This document shows positions 44,601-53,169 of a DNA stretch of 64,000 nt, piece by piece. Source of the stretch: Paenibacillus puerhi (GTDB lineage Bacteria > Bacillota > Bacilli > Paenibacillales > NBRC-103111); the NCBI RefSeq assembly GCF_009846885.1, contig NZ_WUWM01000004.1:62001-126000 (forward strand), written 5' to 3'. The notes beneath the pieces are model-generated. The model was given only the letters and a program-made list of their open reading frames with translations, searched no databases and was not told the origin of the DNA. Position 1 is the first letter of the stretch, and the number at the start of each line of letters is the position of its first letter. Both the position numbers and the translations under genes were made by a program.

Positions 44601-47414
44601 CAGCGTGCTCGCCATATAATTGACGTTGTCGGTCAGATCGCGCCAGGTGCCTGCGGCGCCGGGCACATTGGCCTGGCCGCCCAGCTTGCCCTCCGCGCCG
44701 ACCTCCCGCGCCACGGTCGTTACCTGATCGGCGAAGGTGGCGAGCGTGTCGATCATGTTGTTGATCGTATCGGTCAACTCCGCGATCTCGCCTTTGGCTT
44801 CGACCGTCAGCTTCTGCTTCATATTCCCGTTCGCAACCGCCGTCACGACCTTGGCGATCCCCCGTACCTGATCGGTCAAGTTGGTCGCCATAATGTTGAC
44901 GTTATCGGTCAGATCCTTCCAGATTCCCCCTACGCCGCGTACTTGAGCCTGACCGCCCAGCTTCCCGTCCGTACCGACCTCCCGGGCCACCCTTGTCACC
45001 TCGGAGGCAAACGAATTCAGCTGGTCCACCATCGTATTGATCGTATTCTTCAGCTCCAGCAGCTCGCCCTTCACATCGACCGTGATTTTCTTCGACAGGT
45101 CGCCATTGGCCACCGCAGTCGTCACCCCGGCGATATTCCTCATCTGGATCGTCAGGTTGCTGGCCATGTAATTGACCGTATCCGTCAAGTCCTTCCACGT
45201 GCCGGAGACGTCCTTCACATCGGCCTGTACGCCCAGCTTGCCCTCCGTGCCAACCTCGCGCGCCACCCGAGTGACCTCGGAGGCGAAATTGCTGAGCTGG
45301 TCCACCATTGTGTTCATCGTGATCTTCAGCTCCAGAATCTCGCCCTTCACGTCAACGGTGATCTTCTTGGACAGGTCGCCCTTCGCGACCGCGGTCGTGA
45401 CATCGGCGATATTGCGCACCTGATCGGTTAGATTGCGGGCCATGTTATTGACGCCCTCCGTCAGATCCTTCCACGTCCCGCCCACGCCCTTCACTTGAGC
45501 CTGACCGCCCAGCTTCCCGTCCGTACCGACCTCACGCGCTACGCGCGTCACCTCGGAGGCGAAGGTGCTGAGCTGATCCACCATCGTATTGATCGTATTC
45601 TTCAGCTCCAGAATCTCGCCCTGGACGTCCGCCGTAATCTTCTTCGACAGATCGCCATTGGCGACGGCGGTGGTCACTACGGCGATGTTGCGCACCTGGT
45701 TAGTCAGATTCGATGCCATGTAGTTGACGCTCTCCGTCAAATCCCGCCACGTGCCCGCTACGCCGCGCACCTGGGCCTGACCGCCCAGCATCCCGAGCGT
45801 ACCTACCTCCCGCGCTACGCGCGTCACCTCGGAGGCAAAGATCGAGAGCTGCTCTACCATCGTATTGATGGTGTTCTTCAGCTCCAGAATCTCGCCTTTC
45901 GCATTGACCGTGATCTGCTTGGACAAATCCCCCTTGGCGACGGCCGTCGTCACCTCGGCGATATTGCGCACCTGATCGGTCAACGTGCCCGCCATAAAGT
46001 TAACGCTATCGGTCAAGTCCTTCCACGTGCCCGACACATCCTGCACATCGGCCTGGCCGCCCAATATCCCTTCCGTCGACACCTCGCGGGCGACCCGGGT
46101 AACCTCCGATGCGAAGTTGCTGAGCTGATCCACCATGATATTGATCGTGCTCTTGAGCTCCAGAATCTCGCCCTTGGCATCGACCGTTATTTTCTTGGAC
46201 AGATCGCCCTTGGCGACCGCCGTCGTCACTTCCGCGATGTTGCGGACCTGATTGGTCAAATTCGACGCCATATAGTTGACGCTTTCCGTGAGATCGCGCC
46301 ACGTGCCGGCAACTCCGCTGACCTCAGCCTGGCCGCCGAGGATTCCCTCGGTACCTACCTCGCGGGCCATCCGGGTGACCTCGGAGGCAAAGGTCGAGAG
46401 CTGATCTACCATCGTATTGATCGTGTTCTTCAGCTCCAGAATTTCACCCTGGACATCGGCCGTTATTTTCTTCGACAAATCTCCATTGGCGACCGCCGTC
46501 GTAACGACAGCGATATTGCGCACTTGATTGGTCAGATTCGACGCCATATAATTGACGCTTTCCGTCAAATCCCGCCATGTGCCGGAAACGCCCTTCACAT
46601 CCGCTTGTCCGCCCAGCTTCCCTTCCGTACCGACCTCGCGCGCCACCCGCGTCACCTCGGAGGAGAAGGTCGAGAGCTGATCCACCATCGTATTGATCGT
46701 GTTCTTCAGCTCCATGATCTCGCCCTTGGCGTTGACCGTAATCTGCTTGGACAGATCGCCGTTGGCGACCGCGGTCGTGACGGCCGCGATGTTGCGGACC
46801 TGATCGGTCAGATTGGTAGCCATATTATTGACGCTGTCGGTCAAGTCCTTCCAGGTGCCCGAGACGCCCTTCACATCGGCTTGTCCGCCCAGCTTCCCCT
46901 CCGTACCGACCTCGCGCGCCACGCGCGTAACCTCGGATGCGAACGTGCTGAGCTGATTCACCATCATATTAATATTCGTTGCGGTTCTTTGGAACTCGCC
47001 TGTCAGCGCACGGCCCTCGAATTCAAGCTCTACCTTCTGGGACAAGTCCCCCTGGGCGACAGCGTTGATTACACGGACCATCTCGCTGGTCGGCTGAATC
47101 AAATCGACGACGAGGCCATTGAGCGATTCGACAACCGTTTCCCAGGAACCGCCTGTATTTTTGTGTACAAATCTGCGAGAGAGCTTTCCATCCTTCCCTA
47201 CAACCTTGGCAACCGTCTGAACCTCATGAACCAAGCTTTCCTGCATCTCCATAATATCGTTGAACGTATCGGCAACTTTGCCGTTAATGCCTGTTCGGTC
47301 ATAGGGCATACGGTAAGAAAAATTCCCTTTTTTCAAAGCCATCAATGCGTTTAACAGCTCGCCCGTATCCACTTGTTCGCCCGCCGACTCTTGATTCCGG
47401 TATTGATCTGCCAT
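41646..47414 (-). CDS. Soluble poly-HAMP hybrid histidine kinase with three receivers
   Basis: A 1922-residue cytoplasmic hybrid kinase without membrane segments. Ten full HAMP-type units and an eleventh half unit fill residues about 15-1000. Units 3-10 are exactly 92 residues long and nearly identical. A GAF domain (about 1005-1150), a coiled coil, HisKA ([15 protein letters not shown], near 1234) and HATPase ([13 protein letters not shown]) follow. Three receivers end the protein. The first (from about 1515) and third (from about 1782, VVDDDIRN and [12 protein letters not shown]) look functional. The second lacks the acidic pair and phospho-Asp ([16 protein letters not shown]). This layout resembles fungal group III Nik1 kinases, which sense osmotic stress and fungicides. 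ATG 47414 follows GAGAGGA at 9 nt. Confidence 0.9.
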   Translation of the reverse strand: MADQYRNQESAGEQVDTGELLNALMALKKGNFSYRMPYDRTGINGKVADTFNDIMEMQESLVHEVQTVAKVVGKDGKLSRRFVHKNTGGSWETVVESLNGLVVDLIQPTSEMVRVINAVAQGDLSQKVELEFEGRALTGEFQRTATNINMMVNQLSTFASEVTRVAREVGTEGKLGGQADVKGVSGTWKDLTDSVNNMATNLTDQVRNIAAVTTAVANGDLSKQITVNAKGEIMELKNTINTMVDQLSTFSSEVTRVAREVGTEGKLGGQADVKGVSGTWRDLTESVNYMASNLTNQVRNIAVVTTAVANGDLSKKITADVQGEILELKNTINTMVDQLSTFASEVTRMAREVGTEGILGGQAEVSGVAGTWRDLTESVNYMASNLTNQVRNIAEVTTAVAKGDLSKKITVDAKGEILELKSTINIMVDQLSNFASEVTRVAREVSTEGILGGQADVQDVSGTWKDLTDSVNFMAGTLTDQVRNIAEVTTAVAKGDLSKQITVNAKGEILELKNTINTMVEQLSIFASEVTRVAREVGTLGMLGGQAQVRGVAGTWRDLTESVNYMASNLTNQVRNIAVVTTAVANGDLSKKITADVQGEILELKNTINTMVDQLSTFASEVTRVAREVGTDGKLGGQAQVKGVGGTWKDLTEGVNNMARNLTDQVRNIADVTTAVAKGDLSKKITVDVKGEILELKITMNTMVDQLSNFASEVTRVAREVGTEGKLGVQADVKDVSGTWKDLTDTVNYMASNLTIQMRNIAGVTTAVANGDLSKKITVDVKGELLELKNTINTMVDQLNSFASEVTRVAREVGTDGKLGGQAQVRGVGGIWKDLTDNVNIMATNLTDQVRGIAKVVTAVANGNMKQKLTVEAKGEIAELTDTINNMIDTLATFADQVTTVAREVGAEGKLGGQANVPGAAGTWRDLTDNVNYMASTLTTQVRAITNVATAVTKGDLSRSIDVAAAGEVATLKDNINEMIRNLKETTRINTEQDWLKTNLAKFSRLLQGQRDLYAVSRMILSELAPLVSMQHGVFYINEPSGGEAVLKLFASYAYQQRKHLSSEFRSGQGLVGQCLIEKQRILLTNVPHDYVVISSGLGEGTPLNIVLLPIIFEDQVLAVLELSSFRAFSEIDIAFLDQLTESIGIVINTMQANQRTEQLLAQSQSLTEELQKQQMELQNTNEELEDKAKLLVIQKAEVESKNNEVEVAKRFLEEKAEQLALTSRYKSEFLANMSHELRTPLNSLLLLAEQLSENPDENLSQHQVKYAKTIQESGLELLNLINDILDLSKIESGTASPDYSETSMQELTDSLDRTFRHMVNEKELEFRIRTEPNVPRVILTDSKRLQQILKNLLSNAFKFTEKGEVLLVIRRASEGWSPESESLTRAPMVLCFSVSDTGIGIPQEKQQIIFEAFQQADGSTNREYGGTGLGLAISREIATMLGGEITLYSVAGKGSTFNLYLPFHGEEVPDPEPRAKYVPEVIDVTPPKRTRSYASADDPVIVDDRERIEPGDRVFLVVEDDLKFNEIMLETLHRKGIKAVITARGSEALELALKYKPAAITLDLNLKDTDGWLVIEHLKNDMQVRHIPVCVISVEEDEVGLMRKGVYDYLCKPVTNEALEKAIDQLNSFSERAMHHLLIVAGEEEQRGEFTKLVEGADLKIVTVDTARKALNQLKTKTFDCVLANSHLPDMGFAAFVREVQKNARNKYLPVVVKYGKKLTPDEELELEELMKSAVVKEVNSPVQIMDETTLFLHRKSENLPEGSKEMLVKLHHSDDLIEYKKVMVVDDDIRNIFALTTILERHNMKVIPAENGHDAIHLLEQTPDIDIILMDIMMPVMDGYETTRAIRQKPEFSDLPIIALTAKAMKGDREQCLEAGASDYITKPVNSAQLLTMIREWLDRSKQPSAETPLYPLFPSVKSK
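44565..46772 (-). repeat. Eight tandem 276-bp units encoding HAMP repeats
   Basis: The region 44565-46772 is 2208 bp, exactly eight 276-bp units in the poly-HAMP kinase gene. Each encodes the pattern AVANGDLSK(K/Q)[43 protein letters not shown] and NLT-QVRNIA-VTT. Protein identity between units is very high, and DNA identity is also high, so expansion was recent or is maintained by gene conversion. Units before and after are diverged. Confidence 0.9.
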
Positions 47415-47508
47415 AGCGTTGGTCCTCTCTGCATATTGTAGAATAGCTGCTGAACATGTTTGGTAGACACCGACATCCCCATTGTGCATGAGAAACTCTC
47501 AACTATGT

Positions 47509-47537
47509 ATTCTACTATGGGTAGAAAAGCTTGTCAT
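47509..47537 (-). promoter_or_regulatory. Sigma-A promoter of the poly-HAMP kinase gene
   Basis: On the minus strand ATGACA (47537-47532), a 17-bp spacer and TAGAAT (47514-47509) each match the consensus at 5 of 6 positions. The start codon at 47414 would follow a leader of about 88 nt. The remaining gap 47540-47910 shows no gene. Confidence 0.6.
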
Positions 47538-47914
47538 TGAGCGAATTTGTCGATATTCGTAGAAACGAGTCAGATGTCAGCAGAACTTGCATGTTTATTG
47601 GCAGAATCGACCACTTTCAGAGTCGGCAGTAGTAAAATGAGCTGGCGAATGACGGCATATTATGGCCGGAATTCCCCCCCCTCCCGAAGTCCAATTGAGT
47701 AAACCTGCGAATGCGCAGGGAACATTATCCTTCCCGTCCTCGTCGGGCACAAAAGCTGAATATGTACAGATTTTCCAGACCGCTTTCGCCGATCCGACCG
47801 GCTTGTTCTATAATTTCGTGTAAATTAATGGAATTCCACTGCGCAGTACATCTATCCACAAAACAACTGTATCTCCGCTGGTTTCCCTTTTCGTTAAGCC
47901 TAACCGGTCAACAG

Positions 47915-48007
47915 AAAAAAACCGTTTACCGGCCTCTGAACTGCGCCTCCGGCTGTTAGACATTATCTAACAACCGGAGATGCCGTTCACTACCCGATAA
48001 ACGGTTT
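47915..48007 (-). terminator. Nested terminator structure after galT
   Basis: CTCCGG-C-TGTTAGA (47947-47960) pairs with TCTAACA-A-CCGGAG (47966-47979). Outside it AAACCGTTTA (47919-47928) pairs perfectly with TAAACGGTTT (47998-48007). On the minus strand the outer arm runs into seven T residues (A-run 47915-47920). The two nested stems start 11 bp after the galT stop codon. Confidence 0.75.
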
Positions 48008-48017
48008 CTCATGGCAG

Positions 48018-49604
48018 CTATTCGAATCCAAGCTGCCGGATAAATCGGCCGAAGGCTTCGCTGCCCGCTTCGTCACGCTTGAAGACGCCTGCGTCCGTCA
48101 GCACGCTTTCGAACTTGCGGCCCACCTCGTCGCGCAGCGTCAGCTCCGCCTGCTCGCGGGAGAGGCCGGTCCCGTGCTTCCGGGCCAGCTCCGACAGCCA
48201 GGAAGCATGCTTGTGCAGCGGATGCTCCGCATCACCGGCGATAGCGTCCGTAAGCAGCGCTCCGGTCAGTACCCCGGCCGCCTGCTCCAGCTCATCCTTC
48301 AGCCGCCCCGGAAGAACCGCCAGCCCCATCACTTCGATCAAGCCGATATTTTCTTTCTTGATGTGATGCAGCTCCCGGTGCGGATGGAAGATCCCGTCGG
48401 GATGCTCCTCGCTCGTCCGGTTGTTGCGCAGCACGAAATCCAGCTCGTACTCGCCCAGTGCGTTGTTGCGGGCGATCGGCGTAACCGTGTTGTGCGGCAC
48501 CTGCGTCCCATCCTGCTCGCTGAACGCCAGCACACCGCTGTCCGGATCGCTGTAAGCGCGCCAGCTGTCCAGAATATGCGCGGCGAGCTCCAGCAGCTGC
48601 ACACGGTCATGGCCCGAGATGCGGATAACCGACATCGGCCACTTCACGATCCCGAGCTTCACTCCGCTGTAGGCGGGACTGGCGAACCTTTCCTCGATCG
48701 GGGCCTCTTCCATCGGGAAGCGATGGCGCCCCCCTTGGAAATGATCATGGTTCAGGATCGAGCCGCCTACGATCGGCAGATCGGCATTGGAGCCGATGAA
48801 ATAATGTGGAAACAGCTCCACGAAATCGAGCAGCCGCTCAAAGGTATGGCGGGACATCTTCATCGGGCGGTGCTCCCCGTCGAAGATGATGCTGTGCTCG
48901 TTGTAGTACACATAAGGCGAGTACTGGAAGTACCAGGACTCTCCTGTCAGCTCCACCGGGATCACGCGCAGATTTTGCCGTGCCGGATGATTGAGCCGGC
49001 CGGCATAGCCTACATTTTCTACGCAAAGCAAGCACTTCGGATAATGGCTCGCTTTGGCGTTTTTCAGCATCGCGATTTCCTTCGGGTCCTTCTCCGGCTT
49101 GGACAGATTAACCGTAATCTCCAGATTGCCGTAGTCCGTAGCCGTCAGCCAGTACAGATTGTTGTTAATACGGTCCATGCGGATATAGTTCGAGTCGATG
49201 CTCAGCTTGTAGAAGTCGTCTGTCGCCCGCTCGATGCCTTCCCGCTTGGCTGTCGCCCAGAACCGGTAGACCACTTCCGACGGCCGGGGCATCAAGGCGC
49301 CCATGATCCGCGCATCGAGCAGATCGCGGAGCGTCGTGTTGTCATCCTCGAGCAATCCGGCGCTCGCCGCATAATCGAGAAGCGGCGCGAGCAATTCGGT
49401 GACGCTCTTGCCTTCCGCATCCTCGTATTCGCCCTCGTAAGGCTCCTCCAGCTGCAGCAGGTCCAGCAGCGCATTGCGCGCGCCCACGGCATCCAGCGGC
49501 TCCAGCAGCTTGCGGCGCACCCCGAATTGCAGCAGCCGCTCAAGGTCATAGGCGGCCTTGCGGGCAGCGTCACCCTGGAACGTATGGCTTTCTGTCGTAC
49601 TCAT
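48018..49604 (-). CDS. galT: UDP-glucose--hexose-1-phosphate uridylyltransferase
   Basis: A 528-residue Firmicute-type (class 2) GalT, which swaps UMP between UDP-glucose and galactose-1-phosphate in the Leloir pathway. Recognisable are LCVENVGYAGRLNHPARQNLR and the active-site histidine segment ILNHDHFQGG near 285, the class 2 counterpart of the HPH motif. The length of just over 500 residues is usual for this class. It is the last gene of galK-galE-galT on the minus strand and starts 95 bp after galE. The ATG at 49604 has a GGAGTGG-type site. A nested terminator follows. Confidence 0.95.
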   Translation of the reverse strand: MSTTESHTFQGDAARKAAYDLERLLQFGVRRKLLEPLDAVGARNALLDLLQLEEPYEGEYEDAEGKSVTELLAPLLDYAASAGLLEDDNTTLRDLLDARIMGALMPRPSEVVYRFWATAKREGIERATDDFYKLSIDSNYIRMDRINNNLYWLTATDYGNLEITVNLSKPEKDPKEIAMLKNAKASHYPKCLLCVENVGYAGRLNHPARQNLRVIPVELTGESWYFQYSPYVYYNEHSIIFDGEHRPMKMSRHTFERLLDFVELFPHYFIGSNADLPIVGGSILNHDHFQGGRHRFPMEEAPIEERFASPAYSGVKLGIVKWPMSVIRISGHDRVQLLELAAHILDSWRAYSDPDSGVLAFSEQDGTQVPHNTVTPIARNNALGEYELDFVLRNNRTSEEHPDGIFHPHRELHHIKKENIGLIEVMGLAVLPGRLKDELEQAAGVLTGALLTDAIAGDAEHPLHKHASWLSELARKHGTGLSREQAELTLRDEVGRKFESVLTDAGVFKRDEAGSEAFGRFIRQLGFE

Positions 49605-49699
49605 CTATATCCACTCCTGATCCGGGACCCTGTCGCGGCCTGCCGGGGAACGCCCTTCGCTTCCCCTTGTAGCCCGCGCGGGTCAACCCTGTCTTGTGT

Positions 49700-50686
49700 C
49701 TATTGGTCGTAGCCAGCCGGCCGAGCTTGATGCCAGGCCCAAGCCGATGCGATGATGCGCTCCAGCGAATCCCGCTGCGGCGTCCAGCCGAGCTCCGTGC
49801 GCGCGCGCTCCGAGGAGGCCACGAGCGAAGCTGGGTCGCCGGCGCGGCGCGTCTCGATGACGGCCGGAATCGGGTGGCCCGTCACCTGGCGGGCGATCTC
49901 AATCACTTCGTTCACGGAGAAGCCCTTGCCGTTGCCCAGGTTGTAGATCCGGCTTTCGCTGCCTTCACGCAGCTTCTTTACAGCCAAAATATGAGCATCC
50001 GCCAGATCGGTCACATGAATATAGTCGCGAATGCATGTACCGTCCGGCGTCGCATAGTCATCTCCGAATATAGAGATATGAGGGCGCTTGCCCAGGGCTA
50101 CCTGCAGAATAATCGGGATCAGATGCGTCTCCGGATCATGGTCCTCGCCGATGCGACCGTCCTCATGGGCGCCGGCCGCATTGAAATAACGCAGCGAAAC
50201 ATACTTGATCCCGTGCGCGATGTCGAACCATTTCATCATATTCTCCATCGCCAGCTTGGTTTCGCCATAGGCGTTCGTCGGCAGCGTGCGGTCTGTCTCC
50301 AGAATCGGCACCTGCTCCGGCTCGCCGTAAGTCGCTGCGGTGGAGGAGAACACGATCCGCTTCACGTGATGCTCGTTCATCACTTCCAGCAGGCACAAGG
50401 TGCCGTAAACGTTATTGTGATAATATTTCCCCGGGTCCTTCATACTCTCGCCGACCAGCGAGTTCGCAGCAAAATGAATAACCGCGTCAATCTCGTTCTC
50501 TTCAAATACCGTGCCGAGAAAAGCTTTATCCCGCAAATCGCCGACATACAGCTTGCCGCCCAATACGGCATCCCGGTGGCCCTGCTGCAGACTATCGACG
50601 ATGACAACCTCCTCGCCGCGCTCCAGCAGCTCCGCTACCGTGTGCGAGCCGATATAGCCCGCGCCTCCCGTTACCAATACCGCCAT
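49700..50686 (-). CDS. galE: UDP-glucose 4-epimerase
   Basis: A 328-residue GalE that interconverts UDP-galactose and UDP-glucose using bound NAD. The nucleotide-binding [10 protein letters not shown] is at 7-16, the serine/threonine stretch is [12 protein letters not shown], and the catalytic Y-x3-K is YGETK in [12 protein letters not shown] near 148. Full family length. ATG 50686 follows GGAGAGAG. It sits between galK (51 bp upstream) and galT in one operon. Confidence 0.95.
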   Translation of the reverse strand: MAVLVTGGAGYIGSHTVAELLERGEEVVIVDSLQQGHRDAVLGGKLYVGDLRDKAFLGTVFEENEIDAVIHFAANSLVGESMKDPGKYYHNNVYGTLCLLEVMNEHHVKRIVFSSTAATYGEPEQVPILETDRTLPTNAYGETKLAMENMMKWFDIAHGIKYVSLRYFNAAGAHEDGRIGEDHDPETHLIPIILQVALGKRPHISIFGDDYATPDGTCIRDYIHVTDLADAHILAVKKLREGSESRIYNLGNGKGFSVNEVIEIARQVTGHPIPAVIETRRAGDPASLVASSERARTELGWTPQRDSLERIIASAWAWHQARPAGYDQ

Positions 50687-50737
50687 GTTCTCTCTCCTCC
50701 CGATAAGTTCGCTTGCGCCCGAATATGGCGCGTCGGC

Positions 50738-51907
50738 CTACAGTTCCTTCACGCCATCCCCAATATCGCAGACGTAGAAGCTCGCTTCCAATCCCGTTTT
50801 TTCCTGATACACCCGTCCGACCTCGAGGGTAAACCGCTCTACGCTGTCCTCATGCACCAGAGATACCGTACATCCGCCGAAGCCCGCGCCCGTCATCCGC
50901 GCTCCAAGTACGCCCGGCACCTGCCAGGCTGCTTCTACCATGCTGTCCAGCTCGGGGCCAGTGACCTCATACAGATCGCGCAGCGAGGCATGCGAGCCGT
51001 TCATCAGCCGGCCGAAGGCTTCCAGATCGCCGCGCTCCAGCACCTCGATCGATTGGAGCACCCGGTCGATCTCCTCGACAACGTGACGGGCCCGCTTGCA
51101 GACGATTTCGTCCTGAATCAGATGCTCCGCTTCGTTATATTGGTCCAGCGTCAGCTGGCCAAGCAGCGTGAGCTCCGGGTATTGGCTGCGCAGCTCGGCA
51201 ACGGCCTGCTCGCATTGGGACCTGCGCTCGTTATAGGCCGAATCGACCAGCCCCCGCTTCTTGTTCGTATTGCCGATCACCAGCTTGTAGGCCCCGCTTT
51301 GGAACGGGACGTGCCGATACTCCAGCGTATCGCACATCAGCAGCACCGCATGATCCTTCTTGCCCATCGCGACGGCGAACTGGTCCATAATGCCGCATTG
51401 GACGCCGATAAATTCATTCTCCGCCTTCTGGGCGAGCAGCGCGATCTTCACCTTGTCGATCGGCTGGCCTTCCAGCGTCAAGAGGGCAAATGCCGTGACC
51501 ACCTCGATGGAGGCCGAAGAGGACAAGCCCGCACCGTTGGGAATAGCCCCGCTAAACAACATATCGTAACCACCGACGGCTACTCCGGCAAGCTGCAGCT
51601 CGCGAATGACGCCCTTCGGATAATTCATCCAGTCGTCGGCCGGATCGTTCTTGAGCGATTGAATGGAAATATGTTGGCGCAGGTCAAAGTTAGTCGAAGC
51701 CAGCCCCACCTGATCGTCATCCCGTCTGCGCAGCAGCAGCGTCGTCCCGAAGGTCAGCGCTGCGGGAAATACGTACCCGCCATTGTAATCCGTATGCTCG
51801 CCGATGAGATTGACGCGCCCCGGCGCATGAAAAACACGGATGGGATACTCGCTGTCCGCTCCGTACAGAGTCACAAATTGTTCTTGCAAAGCTTGAATAT
51901 CCGCCAT
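50738..51907 (-). CDS. galK: Galactokinase
   Basis: A 389-residue GHMP-family galactokinase that makes galactose-1-phosphate from galactose and ATP. Family motifs are the galactose signature GRVNLIGEHTDYNGG near 30-44, the ATP loop GAGLSSSASIEV near 130 and the C-terminal GARMTGAGFGGC. ATG 51907 was chosen for GAGGTGA 8 nt upstream. The longer frame to 52018 would cover the promoter. First gene of galKET, divergent from an AraC-type regulator. Confidence 0.95.
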   Translation of the reverse strand: MADIQALQEQFVTLYGADSEYPIRVFHAPGRVNLIGEHTDYNGGYVFPAALTFGTTLLLRRRDDDQVGLASTNFDLRQHISIQSLKNDPADDWMNYPKGVIRELQLAGVAVGGYDMLFSGAIPNGAGLSSSASIEVVTAFALLTLEGQPIDKVKIALLAQKAENEFIGVQCGIMDQFAVAMGKKDHAVLLMCDTLEYRHVPFQSGAYKLVIGNTNKKRGLVDSAYNERRSQCEQAVAELRSQYPELTLLGQLTLDQYNEAEHLIQDEIVCKRARHVVEEIDRVLQSIEVLERGDLEAFGRLMNGSHASLRDLYEVTGPELDSMVEAAWQVPGVLGARMTGAGFGGCTVSLVHEDSVERFTLEVGRVYQEKTGLEASFYVCDIGDGVKEL

Positions 51908-51991
51908 TGTGAGCTTCACCTCAACTGATAGATTAGAGTATAGAGTAGTTGGCCTGCCGGCCCGTTTCGCCGGCTTCTGAGCTTTGATTCC

Positions 51992-52063
51992 AGTATAGCG
52001 GCCGGACGCCTCGGGCACTATGGAACGATGTCAGATCCATATGGAAAAATGTTAGATATCCAT
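51992..52063 (-). promoter_or_regulatory. galK promoter with candidate AraC-type operator
   Basis: On the minus strand the -10 box is TATACT (51997-51992) with a poor -35 region (52020-52015). Just upstream are two similar half-sites, read on the plus strand ATGTCAGATCCAT (52028-52040) and ATGTTAGATATCCAT (52049-52063), starting 21 bp apart. Two direct half-sites two helical turns apart, next to a weak -35, are what an AraC-type activator needs. The divergent AraC gene is the obvious candidate. Confidence 0.6.
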
Positions 52064-52202
52064 GATACAATCCATCTTGACGGAAAGTGTGCGGACTCGA
52101 GTTGACCGTGATTCCATTAGGCCGTGCGCCCGGCGGCGACGCCTCTTCTCCCGCCGGCTTTGTGCGCCAACTGCAGCCGCCTTTGAAAGGAGCGTTCCGT
52201 GC

Positions 52203-53087
52203 ATGTCTCCTGCCGCTAAGCGCAAGGAAAGCTACTATGTCGTCTCGAACCCCTCCGTTCCGGCGGAGGACCGGTCTCTCGTCGTCCTGTTCGCCGGCAA
52301 CAGTCAGACCCGGCCCGGACATAAGCCCGGGCCGAAGGTTGTCGACTACTATTTGCTTCATCATGTGCTCTCCGGAAAAGGCACGTATACGTGCGCCGGA
52401 CGAATGTATGAGCTTAGGGCCGGCGATACGTTCCTGATCGAGCCGGACACCCTCGTTCAATATACGGCCGATCTGAATGCGCCCTGGCATTACCGCTGGA
52501 TTGCCTTCGAAGGCTCGGCGGCCCCCGAGCTGCTGCGCGAAACCGGTCTTAACACGCAACAGCCCGTCGTCAGTACGCGCCGCAGCCGCGTCGTCCCCTC
52601 CTTGTTCCGGCAAGTACAGGAGGCGTTCCAGACCAGGGCAGCCGGCGCTTCGCTGAAGGCCGCCGGGTGCTTGCACCTGATCCTGGCCGAGCTCGCCCAA
52701 GCGCTACCCCACGGCGAGCCCGGGCAGCCGGCGGAGGAGACCGGAGGGGAACGTACCGTCCAGCAGGCGCTGCAGTACCTAACCGCTCAATATGCCGAGC
52801 CGATCACCATTGAGCTGATGGCTGAGGCGCTCGGATATAACCGGGCCTACCTGTCCACTTTGTTCAAGGCCTATACCGGCGTTAGTCCCGTCTCCTTCCT
52901 GCTCAGCCTCCGGCTGGACAAGGCGCGTCATCTGCTGCGCGAGCGGCCTGAGCTGACCGTCGAGCAGATCGCCTCCTCGGTGGGCTTCCAGGACCCGCTG
53001 CACTTCTCCAAGCAGTTTAAGCGGCATTACCAAACCTCGCCCACCGACTACCGGCTATCGCTGCTGCCCGGTCGAAGCGGCGATTGA
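52203..53087 (+). CDS. AraC-family regulator with cupin-type sensor
   Basis: A 294-residue AraC-family regulator. The N-terminal half is a sugar-binding cupin (HHVLSGKGTYTCAGRMYELRAGDTFLIEPD). The C-terminal 100 residues carry two helix-turn-helix motifs (ITIELMAEALGYNRAYLSTLFKAYTGVSP and VEQIASSVGFQDPLHFSKQFKRHYQTSP, each conserved). ATG 52203 follows AAAGGAG at 10 nt. The frame to 52062 has no site. Its divergent position suggests it controls galKET. Confidence 0.9.
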   Translation: MSPAAKRKESYYVVSNPSVPAEDRSLVVLFAGNSQTRPGHKPGPKVVDYYLLHHVLSGKGTYTCAGRMYELRAGDTFLIEPDTLVQYTADLNAPWHYRWIAFEGSAAPELLRETGLNTQQPVVSTRRSRVVPSLFRQVQEAFQTRAAGASLKAAGCLHLILAELAQALPHGEPGQPAEETGGERTVQQALQYLTAQYAEPITIELMAEALGYNRAYLSTLFKAYTGVSPVSFLLSLRLDKARHLLRERPELTVEQIASSVGFQDPLHFSKQFKRHYQTSPTDYRLSLLPGRSGD

Positions 53088-53169
53088 GCTCCATGTGAAG
53101 GCGGCAGGGAGAGCAGCCAGCCGCTCCTTGCTGCGATCGCCTTGCGCCTATCGCCTATGCCGGGGTCCG

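Noticed and set aside
45495-47354. A 619-codon plus-strand open frame opposite the poly-HAMP gene
   Set aside because: It is a shadow of the repeated HAMP codons on the other strand. The translation is repetitive, with no ribosome site or family.
47711-47959. An 82-codon plus-strand frame between the poly-HAMP and galT genes
   Set aside because: No ribosome site, unlike any protein, and it runs into the galT terminator.
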